From Hyphomonadaceae bacterium TMED5 (lineage in GTDB: Bacteria > Pseudomonadota > Alphaproteobacteria > Caulobacterales > Hyphomonadaceae): a stretch of DNA of 64,000 nt. The stretch covers positions 620,001 through 684,000 of the forward strand of contig NHBK01000009.1 in the NCBI GenBank assembly GCA_002173095.1. The letters are read 5' to 3'. Position numbers and translations under genes: made by a program. The notes beneath the pieces are model-generated. The model saw nothing but the letters and a program-made list of their open reading frames with translations. It was not told the origin of the DNA and made no database searches. Below, piece by piece: positions 1-9,261 of the stretch. The stretch's first letter is position 1. The number at the start of each line of letters is the position of its first letter.

Positions 1-1
1 G

Positions 2-646
2 ATTTTCATCATTGGGGCAACGGGCGGTGTCGGACACAGGCTGTGGCCCATGCTGGTGGAAGCGGGCCATGAGGTGGCTGGACTGCACCGAAAGCCCGAA
101 CAGGCGGAAGAGTTGAAATCGGCTGGCATTCGACCGGTCGAGGGTGATTTGATGCAGATCACCGCCAAAGAGATGCAGGCCGCTATTGAGGGCAGCGACA
201 TTGTTGTCTTCTCCGCAGGCGCAGCAGGCAGCGGCGTAGAGCGCACCTCTGAAATTGATGGTCAGGGGCCGGTCAAACTGATTGAGGCGTGCAAGGCTGC
301 CGGTATTTCCCGGGCGTATCTGGTTTCTGCCTTCCCTGAAGCTGGGCGAGGCGGTGAGCTCAAAGAGGGCTTTGAGCATTATATGAAGGTGAAGAAAGAA
401 GCTGATGCCGCACTGGTGGCGAGCGGCCTCGACTGGGTGATTTTGCGCCCGGGTACGCTTCTCCATGAAGATGGCGATGGACAGGTTTCTGCCGGGCTCG
501 CGCTCACATATGGCAGCGTGGCGCGTGGCAATGTAGCCGCTGTGCTGGCCGAACTCATCGACACGCCAGAGATATGTCACGAACTGATTGAGCTGACCGA
601 TGGGGACACGCCGGTGGCCGAAGCCGTCAAAGCTCTGATCCGTTGA
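2..646 (+). CDS. NAD(P)-binding Rossmann-fold protein, 5' end outside window
   Basis: The reading frame is open from the first bases, so the start codon lies upstream of the window. The visible part begins with a glycine-rich dinucleotide-binding motif (GATGGVG, within the first 40 bases) after a short hydrophobic strand, as in atypical short-chain dehydrogenases of the NmrA/YwnB/SDR5 type. Further on are an acidic strand end with VVFSAGAAGSG and a mid-protein region containing YLVSAF, typical of NAD(P)H-binding domain proteins. About 214 residues are visible, close to the usual full length of this family (about 210-220), so only a few N-terminal residues are missing. Specific substrate cannot be told. 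A DUF4112 gene follows 34 bp downstream on the same strand. Confidence 0.85.
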   Translation: MFIIGATGGVGHRLWPMLVEAGHEVAGLHRKPEQAEELKSAGIRPVEGDLMQITAKEMQAAIEGSDIVVFSAGAAGSGVERTSEIDGQGPVKLIEACKAAGISRAYLVSAFPEAGRGGELKEGFEHYMKVKKEADAALVASGLDWVILRPGTLLHEDGDGQVSAGLALTYGSVARGNVAAVLAELIDTPEICHELIELTDGDTPVAEAVKALIR

Positions 647-680
647 TCGAACCGAAATCATATTTGCGCGTTGCTCAGAT

Positions 681-1085
681 ATGACTTCAGCGACATATAC
701 TCAGCGTATGGAAATTCTCGACCCGGAAGAGGTGCTCACACCAGAGCAGGAGCAAGCGTTGCAACAGGCGCGTGCTCTGGCGCGGCTGATGGACGACCAG
801 TTCTCAATCGGTGGGTTCGGTATTGGCCTTGATGGTATTATCGGCCTCATTCCGGGCGTGGGTGATCTCTTCACCAGCGCGATGGGCATGTACCATATCA
901 GCCTGGCGGAAAAGCTGGGCATGGGCTGGGGCACCAAGGCTCAGATGATGGCCAATCTCGGCGTCGACTTTGTCATTGGCCTGGTCCCATTACTGGGTGA
1001 CTTCCTCGACTTCGGTTTTAAGAGCCATCGCAAGAATATGCGGCTGATCGAGAAAAAGCTCGAAAAGCGTTTCCGTCGGGTCTGA
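681..1085 (+). CDS. DUF4112 domain-containing membrane protein
   Basis: A 134-residue protein with an acidic N-terminal 45 residues followed by two matching hydrophobic glycine-rich units (GIGLDGIIGLIPGVGDLF and the later VIGLVPLLGDFLDFGFKS), the repeat seen in DUF4112 proteins. Each unit carries an xPGVGD or xPLLGD turn. The C-terminus is strongly basic (KKLEKRFRR), suggesting it stays in the cytoplasm. Function of the family is unknown. An in-frame ATG at 708 is an alternative start. The gene lies 34 bp after the Rossmann-fold gene and may be co-transcribed with it. Confidence 0.85.
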   Translation: MTSATYTQRMEILDPEEVLTPEQEQALQQARALARLMDDQFSIGGFGIGLDGIIGLIPGVGDLFTSAMGMYHISLAEKLGMGWGTKAQMMANLGVDFVIGLVPLLGDFLDFGFKSHRKNMRLIEKKLEKRFRRV

Positions 1086-1216
1086 TGAGAAACCAGACGG
1101 GGGCCTTTTGCCCTGAAGTTTCAAAGCATCGCGCATTTTTACGAAACATCACGATACTCTGTGTGCGGACTAATCGTCTGAAAAGCTTCATGAAAATGTC
1201 GACAATCTGATACCAA

Positions 1217-1228
1217 ACTGACGTCAGT
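1217..1228. promoter_or_regulatory. 12-bp perfect palindrome upstream of TonB receptor gene
   Basis: The sequence ACTGACGTCAGT is a perfect 12-bp palindrome located 58 bp before the receptor start codon. Its position and symmetry fit an operator for a dimeric regulator, but no regulator gene is adjacent and the assignment is inference only. The rest of the 200-bp gap 1086-1285 shows no gene. Confidence 0.3.
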
Positions 1229-1285
1229 CCGTCATAGGAGCTGACTACGCGCCTTCAGCTTAATGGGAAGCGGAAGGGGCACACC

Positions 1286-3925
1286 ATGACATTGAAGAAA
1301 CTGATGATGGCATCGACGGCATTTCTGTTCGTCGCAACGCCAGCGTTCGCGCAAACAGACGCAGCGAGCGCCGAAGAAGACCAACGGCTGGATACTGTAG
1401 AAGTTATCGGCAGCCAGCTCTCTCGTCAGCGCGGTATTGATGACAAGCGCAACGCATTATCGCTGATCGACGCGCTGAGCGTAGACGAGCTCGGTCAGCT
1501 GCCAGACCACAATGTGGGCGAAAGCCTGAACCGCATCGCTGGCGTTTCAATGCTCGTGGAAAAGGGCGAGGGACGCTATGTTCAGATCCGCGGTATTAAT
1601 CCGAGCCTGAATAACGTCACCATTAACGGTGCAAATATCGGCTCTCCGGAAACCGAAGGCGGCGGCCGCAATGCTCCGCTGGATATTATCTCTGGCGGTG
1701 TGCTGGGCGCGGTTCAGGTCATCAAAGCACCGACAGCAGACATGGATGCGCAAGGCATTGGCGGCACGGTGAACATTGAGACCCGTTCCCCATTCGACCG
1801 CGAAGAAGACTTCTGGGGCTATGGCACCATCCGTTACGGCTTTGAAGAAATCGAACCGATGGCAAATGCCTATGGCGGCGAAGACCCTTATGGTCTGGAT
1901 GCGACGCTTTCCGGCAAGTTCGGTGAAGGCCGTTTCGGCTGGCTTTTGGCAGCGTCATGGTCCGACCGTGAATATATCGCGCCGGGCTTCTATCAGGATG
2001 ACTGGGCGTACAATGATGCCGACGCCACGACGGGCAGTGTAGGCGGTTATGCGCCGGAAAACGTCAAAAACAATTATTACGTCATTGGCCGGGAACGCCT
2101 GAACGTAAATGGTGTGTTTGAATACCGTCCTGACAACAACTCCCGCTACTTTGCGCGCGCCTTCTATGCGTCATGGGATGAGTTCCAGCACCGTAACCGT
2201 TATGAGCAGAACTTTGACACGGACATTGTGTTCGACACGGCGACCAGCGGCACGTCTGGCGAAAACCGCATTGCTGCAAACCTGCGCCTTGAAGATGCGG
2301 AGAAAGAAGTTCTCACGCTTGCTTTTGGCGGTGAGAACATCATCAACGATTTCACGCTGAACTATGAACTGACGGCCAATCAGAACAGCATTGATGAGCC
2401 ATATTCTTATTGGGAATGGCGCTCTGGTCGTGACTTCGGCCCGAACAGTTTCACCATCAATGGCGATGGTATCGTCTCCATCACGCCAGATGCAGGCACG
2501 CCGGATCGTCAGGATGCTTCGCTGATCGACTTCCGTCGCGCGCGCTTTCAGGACAGCCATATGGATGAAGACGGCCTGACCGGTCAGTTCGATCTGCGCT
2601 GGGATATGGATGCAGACACCTGGTTCAAAACTGGCCTTAAAGCTCGTGAGACCGAGCGTAGCTGGGATTTCAGCCGCACACGTTATGACGGTGGTTCGCT
2701 GGACCTGAACCTTGGTACATCCTCCACCTTCACGAATGGCATTTTCACGAACTGTATTGATCAGGGCTGTGCGCCGAACATCTTCATGGATGTCGATGCG
2801 ATGAACGCCTTCTTCAACGACCCTGCGAATGCGGCGTATTTCGAACAGAATACAAGCGATACATTCGTTCAGGAATATTCGTCAGATTATGACATTACCG
2901 AGCGTGTTATCGCCGCTTACGGTATGGGGGTTCACACGCTTGGTCCGGTGGAACTGATTGCGGGCCTGCGTATGGAGGCAACCGATGTCGAAAGCTCAGG
3001 CTATCTTCTGGAAGACGATCAGATTGTCGGCGTTTCCAATGAGGGCGATTATGTCAGCTGGCTGCCATCTGTTCTGGCAAACTGGAATGTCACTGAAAAT
3101 CTGATCGTTCGCGGGTCTGTCACGCGTGCACTTGGTCGTCCTGACTTCGACGATATCGCGCCGCGCGCGAGCTATAGCGAAGAGCTGGGCAATGGTAGCC
3201 TGTCTGTTGGTAACCCTGAACTTGAAGCCCGCATGTCATGGAATTTCGATGCCAGCATTGAATGGTATCCAAATGACCTGACGCTTCTATCTGCGGCTGT
3301 CTTCTATAAAGATATTGAAGACGATCTGGTTGGCTTGTCTGAACGCTATACCACAGCGGCTGATATCGAGGCGGCTCTGGCGGCAAACGGACTTGCCGGT
3401 GCGGTGGACACATCCATCCTGACCGAGCTGAACATCTCCACCACAGTGAATGGCGGATCATCCACTCTGCAGGGGCTTGAGCTGATCGCTCAAACTCAGT
3501 TGGATGACTTCCTGCCAGATATGCTGCACGGCATTGGTGTCACAGCGTCTGCAACCTTCCTTGATGGTGAAACTGAAGTGAATGGCCAGACCCTGCCACT
3601 TCTGAACCAGGCAGAAGAGACCTATGCGGTGAGCTTCTTCTATCAGAACCACGGTTTCGATGCGTCTCTCAGCTATGCTTATAACGGCAGCTTCCTGACC
3701 GATGTGAACCTTAGCGATCCGGACGTGAACCTCTATCAGGGTGAGTTTGGTCGCTGGGATGCGCGTCTGTCTTATGAAGTGCGCGATGGTCTGAAAGTCT
3801 TCCTCGAGGGTGTGAACCTCAATGATGAGCCGACGACCGAATTCCAGGGCGGCGATGAGTACCGTAACTCTGAATATGAGTATGTCGGTCGGACCGTTTA
3901 TCTGGGCGCGAGCTACGGCTTCTAA
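1286..3925 (+). CDS. TonB-dependent receptor
   Basis: Outer-membrane receptor of 879 residues that would import a substrate by energy from TonB-ExbBD. A cleavable signal peptide ends in ATPAFA-Q (about residues 1-22). It is followed by a TonB-box-like stretch (DTVEVIG), a plug domain (about residues 50-180, with VGESLNRIAGVS and the conserved QIRGINPSLNNVTING), and a long beta-barrel ending in an aromatic residue (GASYGF), the usual outer-membrane sorting end. The plug wording matches the subfamily common in Caulobacterales and Xanthomonas (TonB-Xanth-Caul type). Start ATG is preceded by GGAAGGGG. The substrate is unknown. A secreted protein gene follows 73 bp downstream and is probably its partner. 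Confidence 0.95.
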   Translation: MTLKKLMMASTAFLFVATPAFAQTDAASAEEDQRLDTVEVIGSQLSRQRGIDDKRNALSLIDALSVDELGQLPDHNVGESLNRIAGVSMLVEKGEGRYVQIRGINPSLNNVTINGANIGSPETEGGGRNAPLDIISGGVLGAVQVIKAPTADMDAQGIGGTVNIETRSPFDREEDFWGYGTIRYGFEEIEPMANAYGGEDPYGLDATLSGKFGEGRFGWLLAASWSDREYIAPGFYQDDWAYNDADATTGSVGGYAPENVKNNYYVIGRERLNVNGVFEYRPDNNSRYFARAFYASWDEFQHRNRYEQNFDTDIVFDTATSGTSGENRIAANLRLEDAEKEVLTLAFGGENIINDFTLNYELTANQNSIDEPYSYWEWRSGRDFGPNSFTINGDGIVSITPDAGTPDRQDASLIDFRRARFQDSHMDEDGLTGQFDLRWDMDADTWFKTGLKARETERSWDFSRTRYDGGSLDLNLGTSSTFTNGIFTNCIDQGCAPNIFMDVDAMNAFFNDPANAAYFEQNTSDTFVQEYSSDYDITERVIAAYGMGVHTLGPVELIAGLRMEATDVESSGYLLEDDQIVGVSNEGDYVSWLPSVLANWNVTENLIVRGSVTRALGRPDFDDIAPRASYSEELGNGSLSVGNPELEARMSWNFDASIEWYPNDLTLLSAAVFYKDIEDDLVGLSERYTTAADIEAALAANGLAGAVDTSILTELNISTTVNGGSSTLQGLELIAQTQLDDFLPDMLHGIGVTASATFLDGETEVNGQTLPLLNQAEETYAVSFFYQNHGFDASLSYAYNGSFLTDVNLSDPDVNLYQGEFGRWDARLSYEVRDGLKVFLEGVNLNDEPTTEFQGGDEYRNSEYEYVGRTVYLGASYGF

Positions 3926-3998
3926 GCTCTCACACAATCTGAACCTGAATGACCGGGCTGGCTTTTGTCGGTCCGGTCAAACTGTAAGGACCCGAAAC

Positions 3999-4898
3999 AT
4001 GATGAGATTCTCTCTTCAGTCTGGCGCTATGGCTCTGATGTTTGCTGTGATGAGCGCCGCTGCTCTCGCACAGGACATTCCAGAGCTTGGCTCGCTGGAA
4101 AACTATGCGCCGCCGCAGGTTCAGCACCTCACGGCGGAAACGCTGCGCGTCTATGAGGCGCCTGAGGCCGATCAGGGTGTCGCCGTAGATGATGAATTCT
4201 TTTATCCCGTCGATAACTCAACCATCGGAAAGTATCGCCGCGATACGGGCGAACTGGTCGATCGTTTCATGACTGCGCCGCGCGGCCTGCTGCGCCATAT
4301 GAATTCCTGCTATGCCCGTGAGGGTGAGCTTTGGTGTGCAAATTCCAACTACTCACTCACGCCAATGTCGTCTTCGGTGGAAGTGTTTGACGCTGAAACC
4401 CTGGAGAATTCTTCCACCTGGTCTCTGGGCCTGATGGAAGAAGGGTCGCTCACCTGGTTTGACGATTTCGGCGAGGATCGGATTGCCGGCTTTGCGCATT
4501 ATTCCGGCAATGGCGGGCTGGAGTTCAAATCCTCTGAATTCTCCGGCGTTGTTGTGTTTGACCGTGAATGGCGTCGTAAAGGCGGCTGGCAAATGCCTGC
4601 AAGCGTGGTGGAGCGTATGGCCCCTTATGCGGCCTCTGGCGGGGCGATTGGTCCGAATGGTCTGCTCTATCTGTTGGGTCATGATTTGCCGGAAATGTAT
4701 GTCGTTGCACGCCCGACTATGGGGCCGGTTCTCATCCATGTGGCGACGATTGAACTCGAAGCTGAAGGTCAGGCTTTCTCCTTTGTGCCGGATGGGTCTG
4801 GAGATATTTTCGCGATTGATCGCCGGATCGGACTTGTTCGCCATATCGCATTGCCGGAAATCGGTGAGCTGCCTGTGGAAGCTGTGCCATTTCGATAG
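3999..4898 (+). CDS. secreted protein of unknown function, TonB-receptor partner
   Basis: A 299-residue protein. An upstream in-frame start at 3822 exists, but ATG 3999 has a good TAAGGA ribosome binding site and begins a clean signal peptide (about residues 1-24, ending AALA-Q). The mature part has repeated aromatic/glycine strand-turn patterns (for example GAIGPNGLLYLLGHD and FVPDGSGDIFAIDRR), suggesting a beta-propeller-like fold. No catalytic motif was recognised. It sits directly after the TonB receptor on the same strand, so it may bind or process that receptor's ligand in the periplasm or at the cell surface. I do not recognise a named family. Confidence 0.8.
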   Translation: MMRFSLQSGAMALMFAVMSAAALAQDIPELGSLENYAPPQVQHLTAETLRVYEAPEADQGVAVDDEFFYPVDNSTIGKYRRDTGELVDRFMTAPRGLLRHMNSCYAREGELWCANSNYSLTPMSSSVEVFDAETLENSSTWSLGLMEEGSLTWFDDFGEDRIAGFAHYSGNGGLEFKSSEFSGVVVFDREWRRKGGWQMPASVVERMAPYAASGGAIGPNGLLYLLGHDLPEMYVVARPTMGPVLIHVATIELEAEGQAFSFVPDGSGDIFAIDRRIGLVRHIALPEIGELPVEAVPFR

Positions 4899-4990
4899 AC
4901 TTTGAAGCGAGGCGCCTGGTTCTGGCTCGGTTTTACTGAGCCCGGACAGGCCCGAAACTTGCTGTGGTGAACAGACCTGTTTCGTAATGA

Positions 4991-5722
4991 ATGCCGAGCT
5001 TCATGGTCCAGATTGTTCTCATTGGTGTCGCTGCGTTGATGGCTTTGGTCATCGCGCTGGCTCATATATTCGCAGAAGGTGCGAAGGGGCAGTTGCGCGC
5101 GCGTCTTATGGCTTTTCTCGTGCTTGGGCCCATCATTGCGGTTTTGGCTGCGGCAAGCATGCTGCATGACCATGTTCCATTGGAACTCTCCTGGGTGTTT
5201 GGCTCAGATACGGTTTCAATGGGGCTGGTTGGCATTGTGACGGCGCTATGCCTGTTAGTGGCAGCCTTTGATGCATTGTTGATTTCACGGGTCGATACAG
5301 CGCTCAGCCGCTATGCCTTTATGGTGCTGGGCGTGGGGTGTTTTGTGCTTGCCGGTGCTGAACTTCATCGCCTTGACCAGCTCATGTTCGGCCTTTCGTC
5401 GCTTCAGTCTCTCAATCTGGTCTATTCCGCGATTGGCTTTGCTTTGATCGCTCTCAGTGCGGTTTCGGTTCTTGCACCGGCACGTAAATGGCTGGAGCGC
5501 CAGCGTGGTCAGCTTATTCTGCGCGATATTCATGCCTTCATTTCATGGCTTCAGACGAGCCGTTGTGCGCTGGTTTTCACCCTCGCGACAGCTGTTCTTC
5601 TTCAACATGAGAGCTTTGAAGAATACTCTGAGCTTATGCTCGCCATGACATTGATGATGTTTCTGGTCGCCTATGTGCGCGAGTGGAATGCCCGCGGACT
5701 GCCGCTTTCGCCAGCAGAGTAA
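4991..5722 (+). CDS. multi-pass membrane protein of unknown function
   Basis: A 243-residue, strongly hydrophobic protein with about seven predicted transmembrane segments (starting near residues 5, 35, 75, 110, 140, 185 and 205). A short basic and acidic stretch (APARKWLERQRGQ) separates the fifth and sixth. No conserved catalytic or transport motif is recognised. The start is uncertain: ATG 4991 has a weak ribosome binding site and ATG 5003 is an alternative. It lies 92 bp after the secreted protein gene and 46 bp before prfC, all on the plus strand. Confidence 0.7.
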   Translation: MPSFMVQIVLIGVAALMALVIALAHIFAEGAKGQLRARLMAFLVLGPIIAVLAAASMLHDHVPLELSWVFGSDTVSMGLVGIVTALCLLVAAFDALLISRVDTALSRYAFMVLGVGCFVLAGAELHRLDQLMFGLSSLQSLNLVYSAIGFALIALSAVSVLAPARKWLERQRGQLILRDIHAFISWLQTSRCALVFTLATAVLLQHESFEEYSELMLAMTLMMFLVAYVREWNARGLPLSPAE

Positions 5723-5768
5723 GGCAAACCACCTCGACATCTGGCTCATTCCCCACTAAATCGCGCGG

Positions 5769-7376
5769 ATGAGTTTATCCCTGCACGACGAAGCCGAACG
5801 CCGGCGCACATTCGCTATCATTTCTCACCCGGACGCCGGTAAAACGACGCTGACCGAGAACATCCTTCTGGCAGGCGGCGCGATCCGTCTGGCGGGGCAG
5901 GTGGCTGCGCGTGGTGAACGCCGCCGGACAAGCTCTGACTGGATGAAGATTGAGCGCGATCGCGGTATCTCGGTTTCGGCCTCCGTCATGACGTTTGAGC
6001 ACGACAATAAGATGTTCAACCTGCTCGACACGCCGGGCCACGAAGACTTCTCTGAGGATACTTATCGCACGCTCACCGCAGCGGACTCTGCGATTATGGT
6101 GCTCGACGCCGCGAAGGGTATCGAGCCGCAAACGCTGAAGCTGTTTGAAGTCTGCCGTATGCGCGACATTCCCATCATCACCTTTGTGAACAAGATGGAC
6201 CGTGAGGCACAGGACCCATTCGATATTCTGGAAGAGGTTCAGGAAAAGCTCGCTCTGGATGTCGCGCCGCTCTACTGGCCAGCCGCTTCGGGCAAACGCT
6301 TCGCGGGAATGAAGGATCTGCGCACGGATGAATTCTGCCTGTTCAAGAAACTGGCAGCAGATTCCAAAGAAGATCCGCACGCGGCTGAGCGCATTCAGAT
6401 GACCGGCTCAAACTCATTGTCTGATCTGGTGGATGCGAGCGTTCTTGAAGAACTCGAACTGACGGCCGAGCTAGCAGCCGATGGCCTGCCGGAATTCAAT
6501 CACCAATCCTATCTGGAAGGGCATATGACGCCGGTGATTTTCGGCTCGGCACTCCGTCATTTCGGCGTGCACGAATTGCTCTCTGCGATTGGCGAGTTCG
6601 CACCGCCTCCGCGTGCGCAAAAGGCCGAGGTAAAAGGTCAGGAGAAGATTGTTGTTCGTGATGACAAACAGGTCACCGGATTCATCTTCAAAATTCAGGC
6701 GAATATGGACCCGAACCACCGCGACCGCGTGGGCTTTTTCCGTATTTCCTCTGGTGAGTTCAAACGCGGCATGAAGCTGAAAACCTCATCTGGTAAACTG
6801 CTCAATGTGCATAATCCGATGATGTTTCTGGCGCAGGATCGCGAGATCGCTGAAACTGCTTATCCGGGCGATGTGATCGGCATTCCAAACCATGGCGCGC
6901 TGCGTGTGGGTGATGCGCTGTCTGAAAGCGGCGATGTAAAATTCGCGGGCATTCCGAACTTTGCGCCAGAGCTTTTGCGCCGTGCGCGGGTGAAAGACCC
7001 GATGAAGCAGAAACACCTCAAAAAGGCGCTGGAAAGCCTTGCTGAGGAAGGCGTGACGCAGCTTTTCCGCCCGCAAATTGGCTCCGACATGATTGTGGGC
7101 GCGGTGGGCGGCCTTCAGTTTGAGGTCATGAAAGAGCGCGTACAGGCCGAGTATGGTCTGGAAGTGGAATTTGAAACCGCGCCGTACAATGTGGCGCGCT
7201 GGCTTTCCGGCCCGGATGAGCTGCTCGAAGCCTTTATGGATAAGAACAAGTCACAGTCTGGCACCGACCTTGATGGCGATCCGGTATATCTGGGCAAGGA
7301 CGCCTGGGATGCGAACTACACAATGGATCGCAATCCAGACATCAAATTCACCACGACGAAAGAGCGTCTGGCTTAA
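5769..7376 (+). CDS. prfC: peptide chain release factor 3
   Basis: GTPase that recycles class-I release factors RF1 and RF2 from the ribosome after termination, in the cytoplasm. All G-domain motifs are visible: P-loop SHPDAGKTTL near residue 19, switch II DTPGHEDF near residue 85, and NKMDR near residue 140. Domain 2 (GFIFKIQANMDPNHRDRVGF) and the RF3-specific C-terminal region (FRPQIGSDMIVGAVGGLQFEV, shortened here to its key parts IGSDMIVGAVGGLQFEV) are intact. The length of 535 residues matches the E. coli protein (529). No frameshift or missing residue seen. Confidence 0.97.
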   Translation: MSLSLHDEAERRRTFAIISHPDAGKTTLTENILLAGGAIRLAGQVAARGERRRTSSDWMKIERDRGISVSASVMTFEHDNKMFNLLDTPGHEDFSEDTYRTLTAADSAIMVLDAAKGIEPQTLKLFEVCRMRDIPIITFVNKMDREAQDPFDILEEVQEKLALDVAPLYWPAASGKRFAGMKDLRTDEFCLFKKLAADSKEDPHAAERIQMTGSNSLSDLVDASVLEELELTAELAADGLPEFNHQSYLEGHMTPVIFGSALRHFGVHELLSAIGEFAPPPRAQKAEVKGQEKIVVRDDKQVTGFIFKIQANMDPNHRDRVGFFRISSGEFKRGMKLKTSSGKLLNVHNPMMFLAQDREIAETAYPGDVIGIPNHGALRVGDALSESGDVKFAGIPNFAPELLRRARVKDPMKQKHLKKALESLAEEGVTQLFRPQIGSDMIVGAVGGLQFEVMKERVQAEYGLEVEFETAPYNVARWLSGPDELLEAFMDKNKSQSGTDLDGDPVYLGKDAWDANYTMDRNPDIKFTTTKERLA

Positions 7377-7445
7377 AGCGATGCTGTCTTTGCGCGAGAT
7401 TAAAGCCGGCACATGCTGAGGAAATAAACTACTTGGCAGGCTGAA

Positions 7446-7531
7446 AAATCCCCCCTACAACATATAGATAAACGCGTTCAACAATTATAAGTAGTGCGCG
7501 GCGGGCTATAAAATATCCTTCGGGGGGATTT
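7446..7531 (+). promoter_or_regulatory. 5' leader inverted repeat that can mask the ribosome binding site
   Basis: Bases 7446-7455 (AAATCCCCCC) are perfectly complementary to 7522-7531 (GGGGGGATTT). The right arm is the only Shine-Dalgarno-like sequence of the lipoprotein gene that starts at 7532, and it ends at the base before the ATG. Pairing of the arms would close a loop of 66 nt and hide the ribosome binding site. This is directly seen; a role as thermosensor, riboswitch expression platform or RNA-binding-protein site is inference. Confidence 0.5.
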
Positions 7532-9109
7532 ATGAAAATGACGTCCAGCGCGATCGCTCTGATCGCGGCTCTGAGCCTTGTGGCATGTTCTGGTGGCGGC
7601 GGAGGCGGCGGTTCATCGCCAACGCCTACACCGACACCCACGCCAACACCTACGCCAACTTCCACCAATACAGCGCCTGTTGCGGCGATTTCCTCTTCCG
7701 GGGGGACAAGCTTCGAAGAGGGCGCAAGTTTCACGCTTGATGGCTCCGGGTCTACCGATGCCGATGGCGATACGCTGACCTATTCCTGGCAACAGGTTTC
7801 TGGCACCTCCGCTACACTTGGCGGTGCGAGCACGGACACACTCAGCGTGACGGCACCTGCGGTGAGCAATGATGAAACGCTGACCTTCCGCCTGACCGTC
7901 AGCGACGGTACGGCATCAGACAGCGAAGACATCGACATCACGGTGACGGATTTGAATTTCGGGGCGCAGTTTGCTGGCTTTCAGACCCTGAGTTTTGAAA
8001 CCACGGCATGGGATAGTCCCATGTTTGTTCGCGAGTTTACGCGAAACTTCGGTGGTGGGTCCGGAGGGTTTGGTCTCGTCGGTCTGAGTTTGGATAGCGG
8101 GTCTTATCAGATCTTCCATCAGTCCAGCACAAACGGTTCGATTTCCAACCTGCCATCCACTGGGACGCTCGCGCTCGGCATTTCGGAAACAGCTGATCTG
8201 GAGTTTTATGAGGCTGATGACATTGATGACTCTGTCATCGGGACGGAGGTTTTTGTTCTGGACCGCGATGCGAGTGAAATCACCTTCTACACGCAGAATG
8301 CAACAGACCCGTTCCTCTCTGAGATTTCGACTTTGTCCGTGCCTGATACTTGTGACGTGGTGCCGACGAAGAACCCTGGCGACAGTGCGATGGACCTTCT
8401 GGTCGGTGGCGCAGGCCTTCGACTGTATCAAAACCTCCAGAACTCGACCTACGGCGATTTCGGTACTGGCATCGAGCTGGATGCAACGGGTGAATACTGC
8501 CATTTTGCGCGCTTCACCATGCAATTCGGCGGTGGGTTTATCCAGAATAGCTATGGCGGGTTCAACTCTACGACGAATGAGCTGAATATCTGGCTCGATA
8601 CAGGCGCGACACCGTCCAACCCGTTCTCGGTCGAGACATATGACATCGACATTCCGGCTGGTCTGGAAGTGAAAGATGTCGCCTTCCTCGGCGGATATGA
8701 CGAGCCGATCGTGGCGTTTCTTCTGTCTGATAATGTCGATGAAGGTGACCACCGCGTGATGTTGTGGACCAACCAGTCCGGCACACCTGCGACCAGTTCA
8801 TTCACATGGACACGCGGCATTCCGAATGAGCTCGATTTCACCTTCTATACCAGCGCAGACGGGCTGAGCCTGTTCTCGCCGGATATTGTCGTCACGCTGG
8901 CCGACTATCCGATGATGCTGATTTTTGAGACAGACGATCCGATTGATTACACCGATCTGGCGGCGTCTTTCTCTGCTGCGCAGGTGATCAATACCGGTGT
9001 GGCGGTGGATGATTTCCGTATTCGAAATCTCGGCGAAACCTTCTCTAACCCGGTCTATATCGTGGTGAGCAATGAAACCGAGAATACGATCCGGATTCTC
9101 GCCGATTAA
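7532..9109 (+). CDS. PKD/Ig-like domain lipoprotein
   Basis: A 525-residue lipoprotein. The signal peptide ends in the lipobox LVAC with Cys19. A poly-glycine run and an alternating Thr-Pro linker (about residues 21-43) then lead to an Ig/PKD-type domain (about 48-140) with the typical GSGSTDADGDTLTYSWQQ core (shown as DADGDTLTYSWQQ) and LTVSDG...D..ITV strands. The remaining 385 residues are acidic, rich in beta-strand patterns and unrecognised. It is probably anchored in the outer membrane with a flexible stalk. The leader can mask the ribosome binding site (7446-7531), and a strong terminator follows at 9146. Confidence 0.85.
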   Translation: MKMTSSAIALIAALSLVACSGGGGGGGSSPTPTPTPTPTPTPTSTNTAPVAAISSSGGTSFEEGASFTLDGSGSTDADGDTLTYSWQQVSGTSATLGGASTDTLSVTAPAVSNDETLTFRLTVSDGTASDSEDIDITVTDLNFGAQFAGFQTLSFETTAWDSPMFVREFTRNFGGGSGGFGLVGLSLDSGSYQIFHQSSTNGSISNLPSTGTLALGISETADLEFYEADDIDDSVIGTEVFVLDRDASEITFYTQNATDPFLSEISTLSVPDTCDVVPTKNPGDSAMDLLVGGAGLRLYQNLQNSTYGDFGTGIELDATGEYCHFARFTMQFGGGFIQNSYGGFNSTTNELNIWLDTGATPSNPFSVETYDIDIPAGLEVKDVAFLGGYDEPIVAFLLSDNVDEGDHRVMLWTNQSGTPATSSFTWTRGIPNELDFTFYTSADGLSLFSPDIVVTLADYPMMLIFETDDPIDYTDLAASFSAAQVINTGVAVDDFRIRNLGETFSNPVYIVVSNETENTIRILAD

Positions 9110-9145
9110 ATCAATCGCCGACGATTGAACCAACACAACTGAAAG

Positions 9146-9180
9146 CCCCTTTTCTGTCCTGGAAAAGGGGTTTTTGTTTT
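9146..9180 (+). terminator. rho-independent terminator
   Basis: A 9-bp perfect stem (9146-9154 CCCCTTTTC with 9162-9170) with a 7-nt loop, followed at once by TTTTTGTTTT. It ends the transcript of the PKD lipoprotein gene. Confidence 0.85.
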
Positions 9181-9261
9181 CGCGCCTGAACGGGGCTAAT
9201 CCAAGTTGAGTGTAGTTTGGTATCGTGATAGCCTTCGCCAATAATAAAATGGGAGGAAGCT

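Noticed and set aside
7630-7662. Short tandem repeat of Thr-Pro codons as a possible CRISPR or mobile feature
   Set aside because: It is a coding linker in the lipoprotein, with a six-base period and no spacers.
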